A DNA stretch of 39,039 nt from an uncultured Rhodospirillales bacterium (GTDB lineage Bacteria; Pseudomonadota; Alphaproteobacteria; Acetobacterales; Acetobacteraceae): the NCBI GenBank assembly GCA_903845065.1, contig CAIMWH010000370.1, positions 1 through 39,039 on the forward strand. Reading direction: 5' to 3'. Positions 1 through 12,114 of this stretch are shown here, piece after piece. Position numbers and translations under genes: made by a program. The number at the start of each line of letters is the position of its first letter. Positions within the stretch are counted from its first letter, which is position 1. The notes under the pieces are model-generated. The model was not told where the DNA came from, made no database searches, and worked only from the letters and a program-made list of their open reading frames with translations.

Positions 1-20
1 AAAAAAGAAACAAAAAACTT

Positions 21-1184
21 CTATCCGTTGCCGCTTCCGCCGATACCGAGGGCACCGTTGGCATCACCGAGGCGGGGGGCGCCGTGGGAGATTTGCGGGC
101 GGATACCGTCGATGGTCATTGGCATGGCCGTCAAGGCGAAGTCCTCGCCGGGCACGCTCTGGAACATGCCGAGCGCCTGCACCTGCGGCTGGGCGAGGGC
201 TTCGGGGAGGGAGTGGATTTGCGCGGCCGGCACGCCGGCGGCCTCCAGGCGCTCGATCCATACCGCGCGCGGCTGGGTCATCAGCACCGGGCCCATCAGG
301 GCGAACAGGGCGTCCTTGTTCTGCAACCGGTCGCGGTTACCGGTAAAGCGCGGGTCGGCCACCCATTCGGGATGGCCCATCACGCCGGCCAGCTTGGCGA
401 ACAGGCGGTCATTGCCGGCGCAAATCATGAAGGCGCCATCGGCGGCGTCGAACGCCTCGTATGGCACCATCACGGGATGGCCGGTGCGATGGCGGGCGGG
501 CATTTCGCCGGTGCCGGTGTAGGCGTCGATCTTCTGGCCGCACCACATCAGCGCGGTTTCCAGCAGGGAGGTTTGCAGGATGCCGCCGCGCCCGGTGTGC
601 TGGCGGCGTTGCAGCATGGAGAGGGCGCCAATCACCGCCCACATCGCGCTGCCCTGGTCGCACAGCGAGGCGCCGGCGCGCATGGGCGGATCGTCGGGGC
701 CGCCGTTGATGGCCGACAGCCCGGAATAGGCCTGGATCAACGGCTCGAATCCCGGCCGCAGTGCCATCGGCCCGGTGTGGCCGAAGGCGGAAATGGCGCA
801 ATAGATCAGGCGCGGATGGCGCGAGGTGAGGCCGGGTCCGTCAACGCCCAGGGTCTCGGGCACGCCCGGGCGCAGGTTGTGCACGCAGATATCGGCGCTG
901 GCGACCAGGCGTTCGAACTCGGCATGCCCCTCCGGCGTCCGCAAATCGAGGGCCGCGGATTTCTTGCCGCGGTTGAATATGTGGAAGGTCATCGCATCGT
1001 CATGGCGGAAGGCCGGCCCCATGCGTCGCGCATCATCCCCGCCCTCGACACGCTCGATCTTGATCACCTCGGCGCCGAGATCCGCGAAAATCGCGCCGAC
1101 GAACGGGCCGGCGAGGATCTGGCCGAGTTCGATCACGCGCAGTCCGGCCAGCACGCCGGGCTGGGGGGTGGCGGTTTGGTTCAT
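21..1184 (-). CDS. Class III (CaiB/BaiF family) CoA-transferase
   Basis: Predicted to move CoA between acyl-CoA donors and free carboxylic acids in the cytoplasm; the substrate cannot be read from sequence. The 387-residue product has the family layout: an N-terminal segment with LRVIELGQILAGPFVGAIFADLGAEVIK-type residues (about 15-42), the conserved NRGKKS stretch near 71-76, and the motif around Asp176 (ASLCDQGSAMW) where the covalent aspartyl-CoA nucleophile sits in formyl-CoA transferase. Length fits the family (about 380-420). I start it at the ATG at 1184; the open frame runs further upstream to 1661 but that part is antisense to the serine dehydratase gene and has no family similarity. 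It is transcribed divergently from the serine dehydratase gene, with 97 bases between them. The 20 bases after the stop are A-rich and reach the window edge. Confidence 0.9.
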   Translation of the reverse strand: MNQTATPQPGVLAGLRVIELGQILAGPFVGAIFADLGAEVIKIERVEGGDDARRMGPAFRHDDAMTFHIFNRGKKSAALDLRTPEGHAEFERLVASADICVHNLRPGVPETLGVDGPGLTSRHPRLIYCAISAFGHTGPMALRPGFEPLIQAYSGLSAINGGPDDPPMRAGASLCDQGSAMWAVIGALSMLQRRQHTGRGGILQTSLLETALMWCGQKIDAYTGTGEMPARHRTGHPVMVPYEAFDAADGAFMICAGNDRLFAKLAGVMGHPEWVADPRFTGNRDRLQNKDALFALMGPVLMTQPRAVWIERLEAAGVPAAQIHSLPEALAQPQVQALGMFQSVPGEDFALTAMPMTIDGIRPQISHGAPRLGDANGALGIGGSGNG

Positions 1185-1281
1185 GGTGCAGCCTTTTGAC
1201 GCATGACAGGGACGGTTTCGGCGGGCACCATACGGAGACGCGCCCTGAGGACAAGAGGGCGGCGCAAACGAGGGAAAAGGC

Positions 1282-2652
1282 ATGGCGCCGCTGATCGGGG
1301 TGTTCGATCTGTTCCGTATCGGGCTGGGTCCGTCGAGCTCACACACGGTGGGGCCGATGCGGGCGGCCCGCGCGTTCATCGCCGGGGCGCGGGGGATGAA
1401 GGGCGTGGCACGGGTGGAGGTGACGCTGTTCGGCTCCCTCGCCTGGACCGGCAAGGGCCACGGCACCGACGTGGCGGTGATCGCCGGCCTGGCCGGGATG
1501 ACGCCCGATAGCGCCGACCCGGACGAGGTGCACGGCCTTCCGGCCCGCATCGCGGCGGAGGGGCGGCTCGATCTGCCCGGCATCGGCCTGGTGGGGTTCG
1601 ATATGGCGCGCGATGTGCGCTTCGATCGCGCCACGCCCACCACCGGCCATCCCAACACCATGACCCTGCGGCTGCTCGACGTGTCCGGCGCCGTGCTGGC
1701 GGCCGAAACCTGGTTCTCGGTCGGCGGCGGTTTCGTGGTGCGGGACGGCGAGGCGGACGCGGCTGCCGAGTTGCCCCCCGCCCTGCCCTACCCGTTCCGC
1801 TCGGCCGCCGACATGCTCGGGCACTGCGCGCGGGATGGCATATCGTTGTCCGCGATGCAGTTCGCCAACGAGTGCGCGGTGCGCGATGCGGCCACCGTGC
1901 GCACGTATATCGTCGCCGTCGCCGCCGCCATGGAGGGCTGCATCGCCCGCGGCCTGATGCAGGACGGCGAGTTGCCGGGCGGGCTGAAGGTGCGCCGCCG
2001 CGCCACCACCCTGGCCGCCCGCATCGAGGACAAGCGCCGCCGCAATGCAGGGGCCGCGACGGAAACCATGGACCGGGTGAGCCTGTGGGCCATCGCGGTG
2101 AACGAGGAAAACGCCGCCGGCGGCCGGGTGGTCACCGCGCCCACCAATGGCGCCGCCGGCGTGGTGCCGGCCGTGCTGCGGTTCATGCGTACCTATCATC
2201 CCGAACTCGGCGCCGAGGGTGTCGAGGCGTTCATGCTCGCCGCCGCCGCGGTGGGCGCCCTGGCGAAAACCAATGCCTCCATCTCGGGCGCCGAGGTAGG
2301 CTGCCAGGGCGAGGTGGGCGTGGCCTGCGCGATGGCGGCGGCGGGCCTCGCGGCGGCCCTCGGGGGCTCGCCGGCGCAGGTCGAGAACGCCGCCGAAATC
2401 GGCCTCGAACATCATCTCGGCATGACGTGCGATCCGATCGGCGGCCTGGTGCAGATCCCCTGCATCGAGCGCAACGCCTTCGGTGCCATCAAGGCCATCA
2501 ACGCCGCGTCCCTCGCTCTGGCTGGCGACGGCACCCATCGGGTAAGCCTCGACGAGGTGATCGCCACCATGCGACAGACCGGGCTTGATATGCATGACAA
2601 ATACAAGGAGACCTCGCAGGGGGGTCTCGCGGTTCACGTGACGGAGTGTTGA
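1282..2652 (+). CDS. sdaA: L-serine ammonia-lyase (L-serine dehydratase), single-chain iron-sulfur type
   Basis: Deaminates L-serine to pyruvate and ammonia. The 456-residue chain holds the small (beta) domain first, with the SSSHT motif at 18-22, then the large (alpha) domain. Cys341, Cys383 and Cys394 occupy the places of the three [4Fe-4S] ligands known in this family. The chain ends in TEC, so a C-terminal cysteine (Cys456) is present; in the characterised Legionella enzyme the C-terminal cysteine reaches into the active site and binds the cluster's fourth iron, and the same arrangement is plausible here. The start is the ATG preceded by AGGGAAAAGG. The stop TGA lies two bases before the ATG of the glucose-6-phosphate dehydrogenase gene, so the two are probably co-transcribed and coupled in translation. 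Confidence 0.95.
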   Translation: MAPLIGVFDLFRIGLGPSSSHTVGPMRAARAFIAGARGMKGVARVEVTLFGSLAWTGKGHGTDVAVIAGLAGMTPDSADPDEVHGLPARIAAEGRLDLPGIGLVGFDMARDVRFDRATPTTGHPNTMTLRLLDVSGAVLAAETWFSVGGGFVVRDGEADAAAELPPALPYPFRSAADMLGHCARDGISLSAMQFANECAVRDAATVRTYIVAVAAAMEGCIARGLMQDGELPGGLKVRRRATTLAARIEDKRRRNAGAATETMDRVSLWAIAVNEENAAGGRVVTAPTNGAAGVVPAVLRFMRTYHPELGAEGVEAFMLAAAAVGALAKTNASISGAEVGCQGEVGVACAMAAAGLAAALGGSPAQVENAAEIGLEHHLGMTCDPIGGLVQIPCIERNAFGAIKAINAASLALAGDGTHRVSLDEVIATMRQTGLDMHDKYKETSQGGLAVHVTEC

Positions 2653-2654
2653 GC

Positions 2655-4121
2655 ATGGTGGCGCGGGTAATCGCGGTCGATCCGTTCGACCTGGTGGTGT
2701 TCGGCGCCACCGGGGACCTGGCGCAGCGCAAGCTGTTGCCGGGGCTGTTCTATCGCTGGCAGGCCGGGCAGATGCCGCCCGAGGCACGCATCGTCGGCGT
2801 TGCGCGACGCAAGCTGACCGACGAGATGTTTCGCACCCTGGCGCGCGACTCCATCGCCGCCCACGTAGCGCCGGCGGACCGGGATGCCACCGCCGAGGAA
2901 GGCTTCATCAGCCGGCTGCGCTACGTGGCGGCCGACGCGGATGCCGATGGCGGCTGGCCCGAACTGGCCGCGATGCTGGCCGATGCGCCCGATCGTATCC
3001 GGGTGTTCTACCTCGCCACCGGGCCGGACCTGTTCGGCCCGATCTGCGACCGCGTCGCCGCCCACGGGCTGGTGTCGGATAAGGCGCGGGTGGTGGTGGA
3101 GAAGCCCATCGGCAAAAGCCTCGCCTCGGCCAAGGCGGTGAACGATGCCGTCGGCCGCAGTTTTCCTGAAGATCGCATCTACCGGATCGACCATTACCTC
3201 GGCAAGGAGACGGTGCAGAACCTGATGGCGCTGCGCTTCGCCAATGCGCTGTTCGAGCCGGTGTGGAATGCCGCCCATATCGATCATGTGCAGATCACGG
3301 TGGGCGAAACCCTCGGCGTCGAGGGCCGGGCTGGCTACTACGACACCGCCGGCGCCCTGCGCGACATGGTGCAGAACCACATCCTCCAGTTGCTGTGCCT
3401 GACCGCAATGGAGCCGCCGACCTCGCTCTCCGCCGATGCGGTGCGGGACGAGAAACTCAAGGTGCTCAAGGCCCTGGTGCCGATCGCGGCCGAGAACACG
3501 GTGCGTGGGCAATATCGCGCCGGCGCCTCGGCGGGCGGGCCGGTGCGTGGCTATCTGGAGGAACTCGGCGACCATGACAGCCACACCGAAACCTTCGTCG
3601 CCCTGAAGGCCGAGATCGCCAACTGGCGCTGGGCCGGGGTGCCGTTCTTCCTGCGCTCAGGCAAGCGCCTGCCGTCCCGGGTGTCGGAGATCGTGATCGC
3701 GTTCCGCCCCATCCCGCATTCGGTGTTCGACGGCACCGCGGGGCCGATCAACGCCAATACCCTGGTGATGCGCCTGCAACCCGACGAGTCCGTCAAGCTG
3801 CTGCTGATGGTGAAGGACCCCGGGCCGGGCGGCATGCGGCTGACCGAGCAGGCACTCAACATGTCCTTCGCCGAGGCGTTCGGGGTGCGCAACCCGGATG
3901 CCTATGAGCGCCTGCTGATGGACGTGGTGCGCGGCAACCAGACCCTGTTCATGCGCCGCGACGAGGTGGAGGCGGCATGGCGCTGGGTCGATCCCATCCT
4001 GGAGGCCTGGGCCGCCTCGGGCGAGGCGCCGAAGCACTACACCGCCGGCACCTGGGGCCCCTCGGCCGCCATCGCGCTGATCGAGCGCAGCGGGCGGACA
4101 TGGCACGAGGACGGTGTGTAG
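2655..4121 (+). CDS. zwf: Glucose-6-phosphate 1-dehydrogenase
   Basis: Oxidises glucose 6-phosphate to 6-phosphogluconolactone with NAD(P)+, the entry to the pentose phosphate and Entner-Doudoroff routes. The 488-residue product has the N-terminal dinucleotide-binding motif GATGDLAQRKLLP at about 17-29 and the substrate-binding, catalytic RIDHYLGKE motif around residue 179, in which the histidine belongs to the active site. Length is normal for the family. The ATG at 2655 has GGAG nine bases upstream; a GTG at 2646, overlapping the serine dehydratase stop, is an alternative start three codons earlier. No pgl, edd or eda gene follows. The next gene is convergent and ends only 9 bases away. Confidence 0.96.
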   Translation: MVARVIAVDPFDLVVFGATGDLAQRKLLPGLFYRWQAGQMPPEARIVGVARRKLTDEMFRTLARDSIAAHVAPADRDATAEEGFISRLRYVAADADADGGWPELAAMLADAPDRIRVFYLATGPDLFGPICDRVAAHGLVSDKARVVVEKPIGKSLASAKAVNDAVGRSFPEDRIYRIDHYLGKETVQNLMALRFANALFEPVWNAAHIDHVQITVGETLGVEGRAGYYDTAGALRDMVQNHILQLLCLTAMEPPTSLSADAVRDEKLKVLKALVPIAAENTVRGQYRAGASAGGPVRGYLEELGDHDSHTETFVALKAEIANWRWAGVPFFLRSGKRLPSRVSEIVIAFRPIPHSVFDGTAGPINANTLVMRLQPDESVKLLLMVKDPGPGGMRLTEQALNMSFAEAFGVRNPDAYERLLMDVVRGNQTLFMRRDEVEAAWRWVDPILEAWAASGEAPKHYTAGTWGPSAAIALIERSGRTWHEDGV

Positions 4122-4130
4122 CCCGGCGGA

Positions 4131-5222
4131 TCAACTCACCGCGCGCCGCACCGCCACCACCGCGAGGCCCATCAGCACCACGGCGGCCAACGCCATCGGC
4201 CAGATCGCGGTCAGCGCCACCTCGGCCGGCATGGCTTGCAGGAAGACGCCGCGGGCGATGATCAGCATGTAGCGGATGGGGTCGATCCGGCTGATCCACT
4301 CCACCCCGGGCGGCATGTTCTCCACCGGGGCGGCGAAGCCCGAAAGGATGATGGCCGGGGAGGCGAACACGAACACCCCGAGGATGGCCTGCTGCTGGGT
4401 GCGGGCAAAGGCAGAGATGGCGAGCCCGAGCGCGGCACCCGCCAGCATGTAGACGAACAGCGCGATCTCGAAGAGCACCAGGCTGCCGGCGAACGGCAGA
4501 TGGAACCACAGCACCGCCGCCCCCACCACGATATGGGCTTCGAGCAGCCCGACGACCACCGCCGGAATCGCCTTGCCCGCCAGCACCTCGGAGGGCCGCA
4601 GCGGCGTCACCAGCATCTGCTCGAAGGTGCCGAGTTCCCGCTCGCGGGCCAGAGAAAGGGCGCCCACCAGAATGGACATCATCAGCGACAGCACCGCCAC
4701 CAGGCCTGGCAGGATGAACCATTGCGGTTCGAGCGTGGGGTTGAACCAGTCGCGGGTTTCAAGCGCCAAAGGCGGCGTGGTGGTGCCCAGGGCATAGCTG
4801 GTGATGATCGTGGCGGCATAGCCGCTGATCAGCAGCGCGGTGTTGGAGCGTCGCGCGTCAAGCAGGAGTTGCACCCGTGGCGTCCGCCCGGCGGCAAAAT
4901 CGGCCGAGAAGCCTTGCGGGATGTGCAGCACGGCCGCCGCGGTCTTGGCGTCGATCAGGGTCGCGGCGGCGGCGGGATTGTCGGGCGTGGCGACCACGGT
5001 GAAACGCGGCGAGCCGGTGAAGCGGGCGGTGAGGTCGCGGGACGCGATGCCGGCATCCTCGTTCCACACCGCGAGCGGCACATTGCGGATTTCGAAGCTG
5101 GCGGCGTAGGCGAAAATCATCACCTGCACCAACGGCGGCAGCAGCAGGACCATCCGCGTGCGGGTGTCCTTCCACAGGCTGGCGAGTTCCTTCAGGACGA
5201 GGGCGAGAACGCGGGCGAACAT
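4131..5222 (-). CDS. ABC-2 type efflux permease (second permease of the cassette)
   Basis: Membrane subunit of a predicted ABC exporter, 363 residues. It has one N-terminal membrane segment (about 23-42) after a short basic tail, a large extracytoplasmic loop (about 45-170), and a C-terminal block of five hydrophobic segments including the ABC-2 motif region RERELGTFEQMLVTPLRPSEVLAGK. This is the topology of the YhhJ/YbhR-type permeases that pair with a double-ATPase protein and an HlyD-like adaptor, and it is the last gene of that cassette here. Only three bases separate it from the preceding permease, to which it is paralogous. The substrate is unknown; relatives export drugs or hydrophobic compounds, but that is family knowledge and not visible in the sequence. 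Confidence 0.9.
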   Translation of the reverse strand: MFARVLALVLKELASLWKDTRTRMVLLLPPLVQVMIFAYAASFEIRNVPLAVWNEDAGIASRDLTARFTGSPRFTVVATPDNPAAAATLIDAKTAAAVLHIPQGFSADFAAGRTPRVQLLLDARRSNTALLISGYAATIITSYALGTTTPPLALETRDWFNPTLEPQWFILPGLVAVLSLMMSILVGALSLARERELGTFEQMLVTPLRPSEVLAGKAIPAVVVGLLEAHIVVGAAVLWFHLPFAGSLVLFEIALFVYMLAGAALGLAISAFARTQQQAILGVFVFASPAIILSGFAAPVENMPPGVEWISRIDPIRYMLIIARGVFLQAMPAEVALTAIWPMALAAVVLMGLAVVAVRRAVS

Positions 5223-5225
5223 CGC

Positions 5226-6343
5226 TCAGTCCAACCGGCGGCGGGTGACGGCGAGGGTGGCCACCACTGCCGCCGTGGCCGCCACCGCGAGGCCGGCCAG
5301 GTTGGGCAGGATCAGCGGCCACACCGTGCCGGCCAGGAACAGGCATTGCAGGATATCGACCAGGTAGCGCGCCGGCACGCCGTAGGTGACGGTTTGCAGC
5401 CAGCCGGGCATGGAGGCGATATCGAATATCATGCCGGACAGCATCATCGCCGGCATCATGGTGAGCAGGAACGCCAACTGGGCGGCGACGAACTGGTTGC
5501 GCGCCAGGGTGGAAATCAGCAGGCCGAGGGCGAGCGAGAAAATCAGGAACAGGCTGGACGCTGCCAGCAGGGCACCGAAACTGCCACGGAACGGCACGCC
5601 GAATATCAATATGGCGATGGCCACCGCACCCAGCATGGCCAGCAGTCCCAGCACGAAATAGCTGCCGAGCTTGGCCAGGATCAGTTCGCCCATCCCGGCC
5701 GGGCTCGCCAGCATGCTCTCCATGGTCCCGCGCTCCCACTCGCGCGCCACGATGAGGGCGGTGAGCAAGGTGCCGGTCATCGACATCACGAAGGCGATCA
5801 CGCCGGGCACGATGAAGTCGGCCGAGCGCAGGGCGGGGTTGAACCAGAACCGGGCGTCGACCCCGATGCCGCCCCCGGAGCGCACCGCCTCGCGCGCTTG
5901 GCCGGCGGCCCAGGTGGCGAGCGCGCCCTGCACGTAGCCCTCGAGGATGCCGGCGGTGTTGGGATCGGTCGCGTTGACCAAAAGCTGGGCGCGGGCGGGC
6001 CAGCGGGACTGGGTGCGCAGGCGGGTGGCGAAATCCTCGCGCAGTACCAGCATGCCGCGTGCCTCGCCCTTGGTGATCAGCGCCGCGCCCTCGGTGGTGC
6101 TGGCGATGCGCACAACCTCGAGATAGGGCGAATTGGCCAGCGCCTGCACGATATCCCGCGTGTCGGCGGCCGGAGCCTCGATGAGCACGGCGAGCGGCAT
6201 CCGCTTGGCATCGAGCGAAATGCCGAAGCCATCGACGAACAGCAGGATCACCGGCAGCAGGAAGGCAATCAGCAGCGCCGAGGGGTCACGGAAGATCTGC
6301 AACACTTCCTTGACCAGCAGGCCACGCAGCGGGAGGAGGGCGT

Positions 6344-6347
<4 letters not shown>
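5226..6347 (-). CDS. ABC-2 type efflux permease (first permease of the cassette)
   Basis: Membrane subunit of the same predicted exporter, 373 residues from the ATG at 6347. It starts MNALLPLRGLLVKEVLQIF, followed by a membrane segment (about 26-45), an extracytoplasmic domain to about 175, and a block of hydrophobic helices carrying the family sequence REWERGTMESMLASP. It is similar in layout to the next gene, which suggests the two permeases form a heterodimer. The start codon overlaps the stop of the ATPase gene as ATGA, implying translational coupling. An open frame extends upstream to 6953, but that part lies inside the ATPase gene on another frame and is not coding. Confidence 0.9.
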
Positions 6348-8062
<1,715 letters not shown>

Positions 8063-8065
8063 CGG

Positions 8066-9040
8066 CTACGGCGCCGGCAGCGAGATGGTGACCGGCATGC
8101 CCTGGCGCAGCGCGTCATCCGGCTGGTCGATGCGAACGCGGAAGCGATACACCAGCTGGGTCCGCAGGTCCGGCGTTTCCACCGTCTTGGGGGTGAACTC
8201 GGCCACCGGCGAAACATAGCCGATGCGGCCCTGCCACGCCTTGCCGCCATCACTCGTCACCCGCACCACCGCGCCGGGAGCCACCCGGCCGAGCAGCGCC
8301 TCGGGCGCGAAGCCCCGCACCCAGGTCTCGCCATCGATCGCCATGGCGTAGACCGGCGAGGTCGGCAGCACCACTGTGCCGGGCTCGACGATGCGGGTGG
8401 TGATGGTGCCATCCATCGGGGCGGCGAGATGGGCATGCTCAAGCTGCACCTGGGCGAGATCGACGGTGGCCTCAGCGGCGCGGAACCCGGCCCGCGCCGC
8501 CTCGATTTCGAGCGGCAAAGGGCCATGCACGGCGAGGTCCAGTGCGGCGCGGCTCTGCGCCACCTGGGCGCGGGCGGCATCGCGGGCGCGCAGGGCGTCA
8601 TCGAGCGCCTGGCGCGAATTGACGTCGCGGCGGGCGAGTTCCTCCTGGCGGGCGAAGGTGGCCTCGGCGTTGGCCAGCATCGCATTGGCGCCGGCCAGGG
8701 CGGCGCGCGCCTGGTCGATGGTCTCGGCGCGAGTGCCGGCGAGAAGCAGATCGAGCTGCGCCTTGGACTGGTCACGCCGCGCGACGGCCAAAGCAAGGGC
8801 GGTGCGGTTGGTGGCGTCATCGAGTTCGGCCAGGGCGTCCCCGGCCATGACCCGATCGCCCTCGCGCCGCGCCATGCTGCGCACCGCGCCCTCGGCATTG
8901 AACGACAGTGTCACCTCGCGGATTTCGACATTGCCGTAGAGCGTGCCAGGCGGTGGCACGGCGCGGGCGCGCTGCACCGCCAGGGTGGCGATGCCCCCGA
9001 TGGCGACAAGGATGACGATGGCAAGGACAACGCGCTTCAT
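8066..9040 (-). CDS. HlyD-family membrane-fusion (adaptor) protein
   Basis: Periplasmic adaptor of the efflux cassette, 324 residues. An N-terminal membrane anchor (about 4-22) is followed by the first half of a lipoyl/barrel-sandwich domain, a long alanine-rich coiled-coil hairpin (about 75-190, with DQSKAQLDLLLAG and ARDAARAQVAQSRAAL), the second barrel half (DGTITTRIVEPGTVV), and a beta-barrel domain. This order is typical of YhiI/YbhG-type adaptors. I use the ATG at 9040, with CGGAG about 8 bases upstream; a GTG three codons earlier is possible. It begins the exporter cassette and lies 57 bases after the stop of the acyl-CoA synthetase gene on the same strand, so a shared transcript is possible. 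Confidence 0.92.
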   Translation of the reverse strand: MKRVVLAIVILVAIGGIATLAVQRARAVPPPGTLYGNVEIREVTLSFNAEGAVRSMARREGDRVMAGDALAELDDATNRTALALAVARRDQSKAQLDLLLAGTRAETIDQARAALAGANAMLANAEATFARQEELARRDVNSRQALDDALRARDAARAQVAQSRAALDLAVHGPLPLEIEAARAGFRAAEATVDLAQVQLEHAHLAAPMDGTITTRIVEPGTVVLPTSPVYAMAIDGETWVRGFAPEALLGRVAPGAVVRVTSDGGKAWQGRIGYVSPVAEFTPKTVETPDLRTQLVYRFRVRIDQPDDALRQGMPVTISLPAP

Positions 9041-9097
9041 GGGCAACACTCCGTCAGGAGAGGTGACCCATCATGGCGCGTCACGCCTTGACGTGCA

Positions 9098-10660
<1,563 letters not shown>

Positions 10661-10727
10661 GGCGGTCCCCTCGATTGGCCGCGATGCGGCACGTCGGGCG
10701 GATCGTAACGCGGGCGGGGAGGGAAGG

Positions 10728-10753
10728 AAATGTGGTTGAGATAAATCACATTT
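10728..10753. promoter_or_regulatory. Inverted repeat in the promoter region of the acyl-CoA synthetase gene
   Basis: AAATGTG (10728-10734) and its exact reverse complement CACATTT (10747-10753) are separated by 12 bases in an AT-rich patch, within the 111-base gap upstream of the acyl-CoA synthetase start. The spacing does not fit a CRP/FNR site. It could be an operator for a dimeric regulator; which one is unknown. Confidence 0.35.
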
Positions 10754-10771
10754 GTGTTGTGGCGAGGCTGG

Positions 10772-11470
10772 CTAGGCGGAAATCCGCGCCAGCCACGCCC
10801 GCACCCCGGCAGCATCGCCGAAATGCTCCTGCACACGCCAGCCGAGGCCGCCCAGGGCGCGGGCGGCGCGCATACCGTCCTCGTCGGTGGTGTCATCGCC
10901 GATATAGACCGGGGTGCGGCCGGTGAATGGCGAGCGGGCCATGAGGGCCGTCACCGCGGTGGCCTTGTCGGCGCCGCGCGGTTTCATCTCCCACGCCATC
11001 AGGGCGGGCATGATGGCGAAATTGTCCTCGTGGCCGGCGAGCAGGGCTTGCATGGCGGCATAGAGGGCGGGGCCGGCTTCGGGCGCCAGGCGGAAATGCA
11101 GCACGAAGCTACGGCGCTTTTCCTCGAGCAGGGCGCCGGGATGGGTGGCGGCGATGGTGGCGGCCCGGGGCAGCCATTCGGCCGGCAGGTCGGCGAGGGC
11201 GGCGCGTTCGATGGCCTCGCCCGGGGCATGGCGGATGGCACCGCCATGTTCGCCGGCGACGGCGTAGGGGAGGTCGTCGAGCAGGGCATCCACCTGCTCA
11301 ATCGGCCGGCCGGTCACCACGGCGACGGCATCGGCGTGGAGGGTGCGCAGGCGTGCGAGGCTGGTGCGCAGGTCGGGCGGCACCACCACGGCATCCGGCG
11401 TGCGGGCGATGTCGATCAGCGTGCCGTCAAGATCGAGCAGTAGGGCGGCGTTGGGGGGAAGCGACGTCAT
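10772..11470 (-). CDS. otsB: Trehalose-6-phosphate phosphatase (HAD superfamily)
   Basis: Predicted to release trehalose from trehalose 6-phosphate. The 232-residue protein has HAD motif I, LLLDLDGTLIDIA, with the nucleophile Asp13 and acid/base Asp15, the family stretch AVVTGRPIEQVD, the substrate-cap sequence AVAGEHGGAIR, and the Mg-binding motif IGDDTTDEDGM. Length is at the short end for OtsB. The start overlaps the stop of the DUF2155 gene as ATGA, making this the last gene of a five-gene overlapped operon. No trehalose-6-phosphate synthase (OtsA) gene is in the window, so the partner must lie elsewhere or the enzyme may act on another sugar phosphate. Confidence 0.9.
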   Translation of the reverse strand: MTSLPPNAALLLDLDGTLIDIARTPDAVVVPPDLRTSLARLRTLHADAVAVVTGRPIEQVDALLDDLPYAVAGEHGGAIRHAPGEAIERAALADLPAEWLPRAATIAATHPGALLEEKRRSFVLHFRLAPEAGPALYAAMQALLAGHEDNFAIMPALMAWEMKPRGADKATAVTALMARSPFTGRTPVYIGDDTTDEDGMRAARALGGLGWRVQEHFGDAAGVRAWLARISA

Positions 11471-12114
11471 GGCGTGCAGGCGGTGACGCGCAGGTCATAG
11501 ACCGGGTGCTCCAGCACCGCGAGCGCGGGTTCGGCGGCGAACATCCAGGCGCGGAACAGCGGGGCCGTGGCGGCTCCATCGGTCACTTCGAGGAAGGCGG
11601 CCGAGTCGGGCGCCTGGTCCGCCGGGCGGGCGACGCAGGCGCGCACCACGATGGCGAGGGTGCCGAAGCGCAGGGTCTCGCCCACCTTGCCGGTGAGGCG
11701 GTTGACCCGCGCGGTCACCTTGTCGAGCGCCTGGAGCACCACGGTGGTACGGGGTTGCCAGTCGGACGCCATCATGGTGGCGGCCGGTGGCGCCGGTGCC
11801 GGAGCGGGCGGTGTCGGGGCGGGCGTTGCTGGGGCGGGTGTTACTGGGGCGGGTGTTACTGGGGCGGGCGCCGGAGCCGGCACCACCGCGGGCGGCGCAG
11901 AGGTCGCCTCCGGAGCCACGATCGGCGGCAGCGGCTGGGATTCGATGACCGCCGAGGGGTCCTGCCCCGGGGCCGGGCCGATGGATTGGGTCGGGCCGGA
12001 TGGCAATGGCGCCTGCACCGGGCCGAGCGGCGTCAGGCCGGGGGGCAGGCGCTGGGCAAGGGCCGGCGAGGCGAGCGCCAGGATCGCGACCACCGCCGCC
12101 ACACGCCGGCTCAT
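11467..12114 (-). CDS. DUF2155-domain secreted protein
   Basis: A 215-residue protein of unknown function found mainly in alphaproteobacteria. A clear signal peptide (MSRRVAAVVAILALASPALA) is followed by a proline- and alanine-rich low-complexity stretch up to about 120 (partly made of APVTP repeats). The DUF2155 domain follows, with LQALDKVTARVNRLTGKVGE, paired cysteines near the end (VRACVARP and RVTACTP) and the family-typical FRAWMFAAEPALAVLEHPVYDL. It should be periplasmic. Its start overlaps the stop of the upstream 74-residue gene (ATGA), and its own stop overlaps otsB. Grouping with NDUFA12 and MlaD genes is a conserved alphaproteobacterial arrangement, suggesting an envelope role. 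Confidence 0.88.
   Translation of the reverse strand: MSRRVAAVVAILALASPALAQRLPPGLTPLGPVQAPLPSGPTQSIGPAPGQDPSAVIESQPLPPIVAPEATSAPPAVVPAPAPAPVTPAPVTPAPATPAPTPPAPAPAPPAATMMASDWQPRTTVVLQALDKVTARVNRLTGKVGETLRFGTLAIVVRACVARPADQAPDSAAFLEVTDGAATAPLFRAWMFAAEPALAVLEHPVYDLRVTACTP
11801..11875. repeat. Tandem 15-base repeat inside the DUF2155 gene
   Basis: About five head-to-tail 15-base units of the type GGGGCGGGTGTTACT, two of them identical (11831-11845 and 11846-11860) and the flanking ones diverged. They are in frame and encode alternating APVTP/APATP units of the Pro-Ala linker. Unit number could vary by slippage without breaking the frame. Confidence 0.8.

Noticed and set aside
10728-10753. CRP/FNR binding site
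   Set aside because: TGTGG and TCACA are 10 bases apart rather than the 6 expected, so the classic site does not fit.
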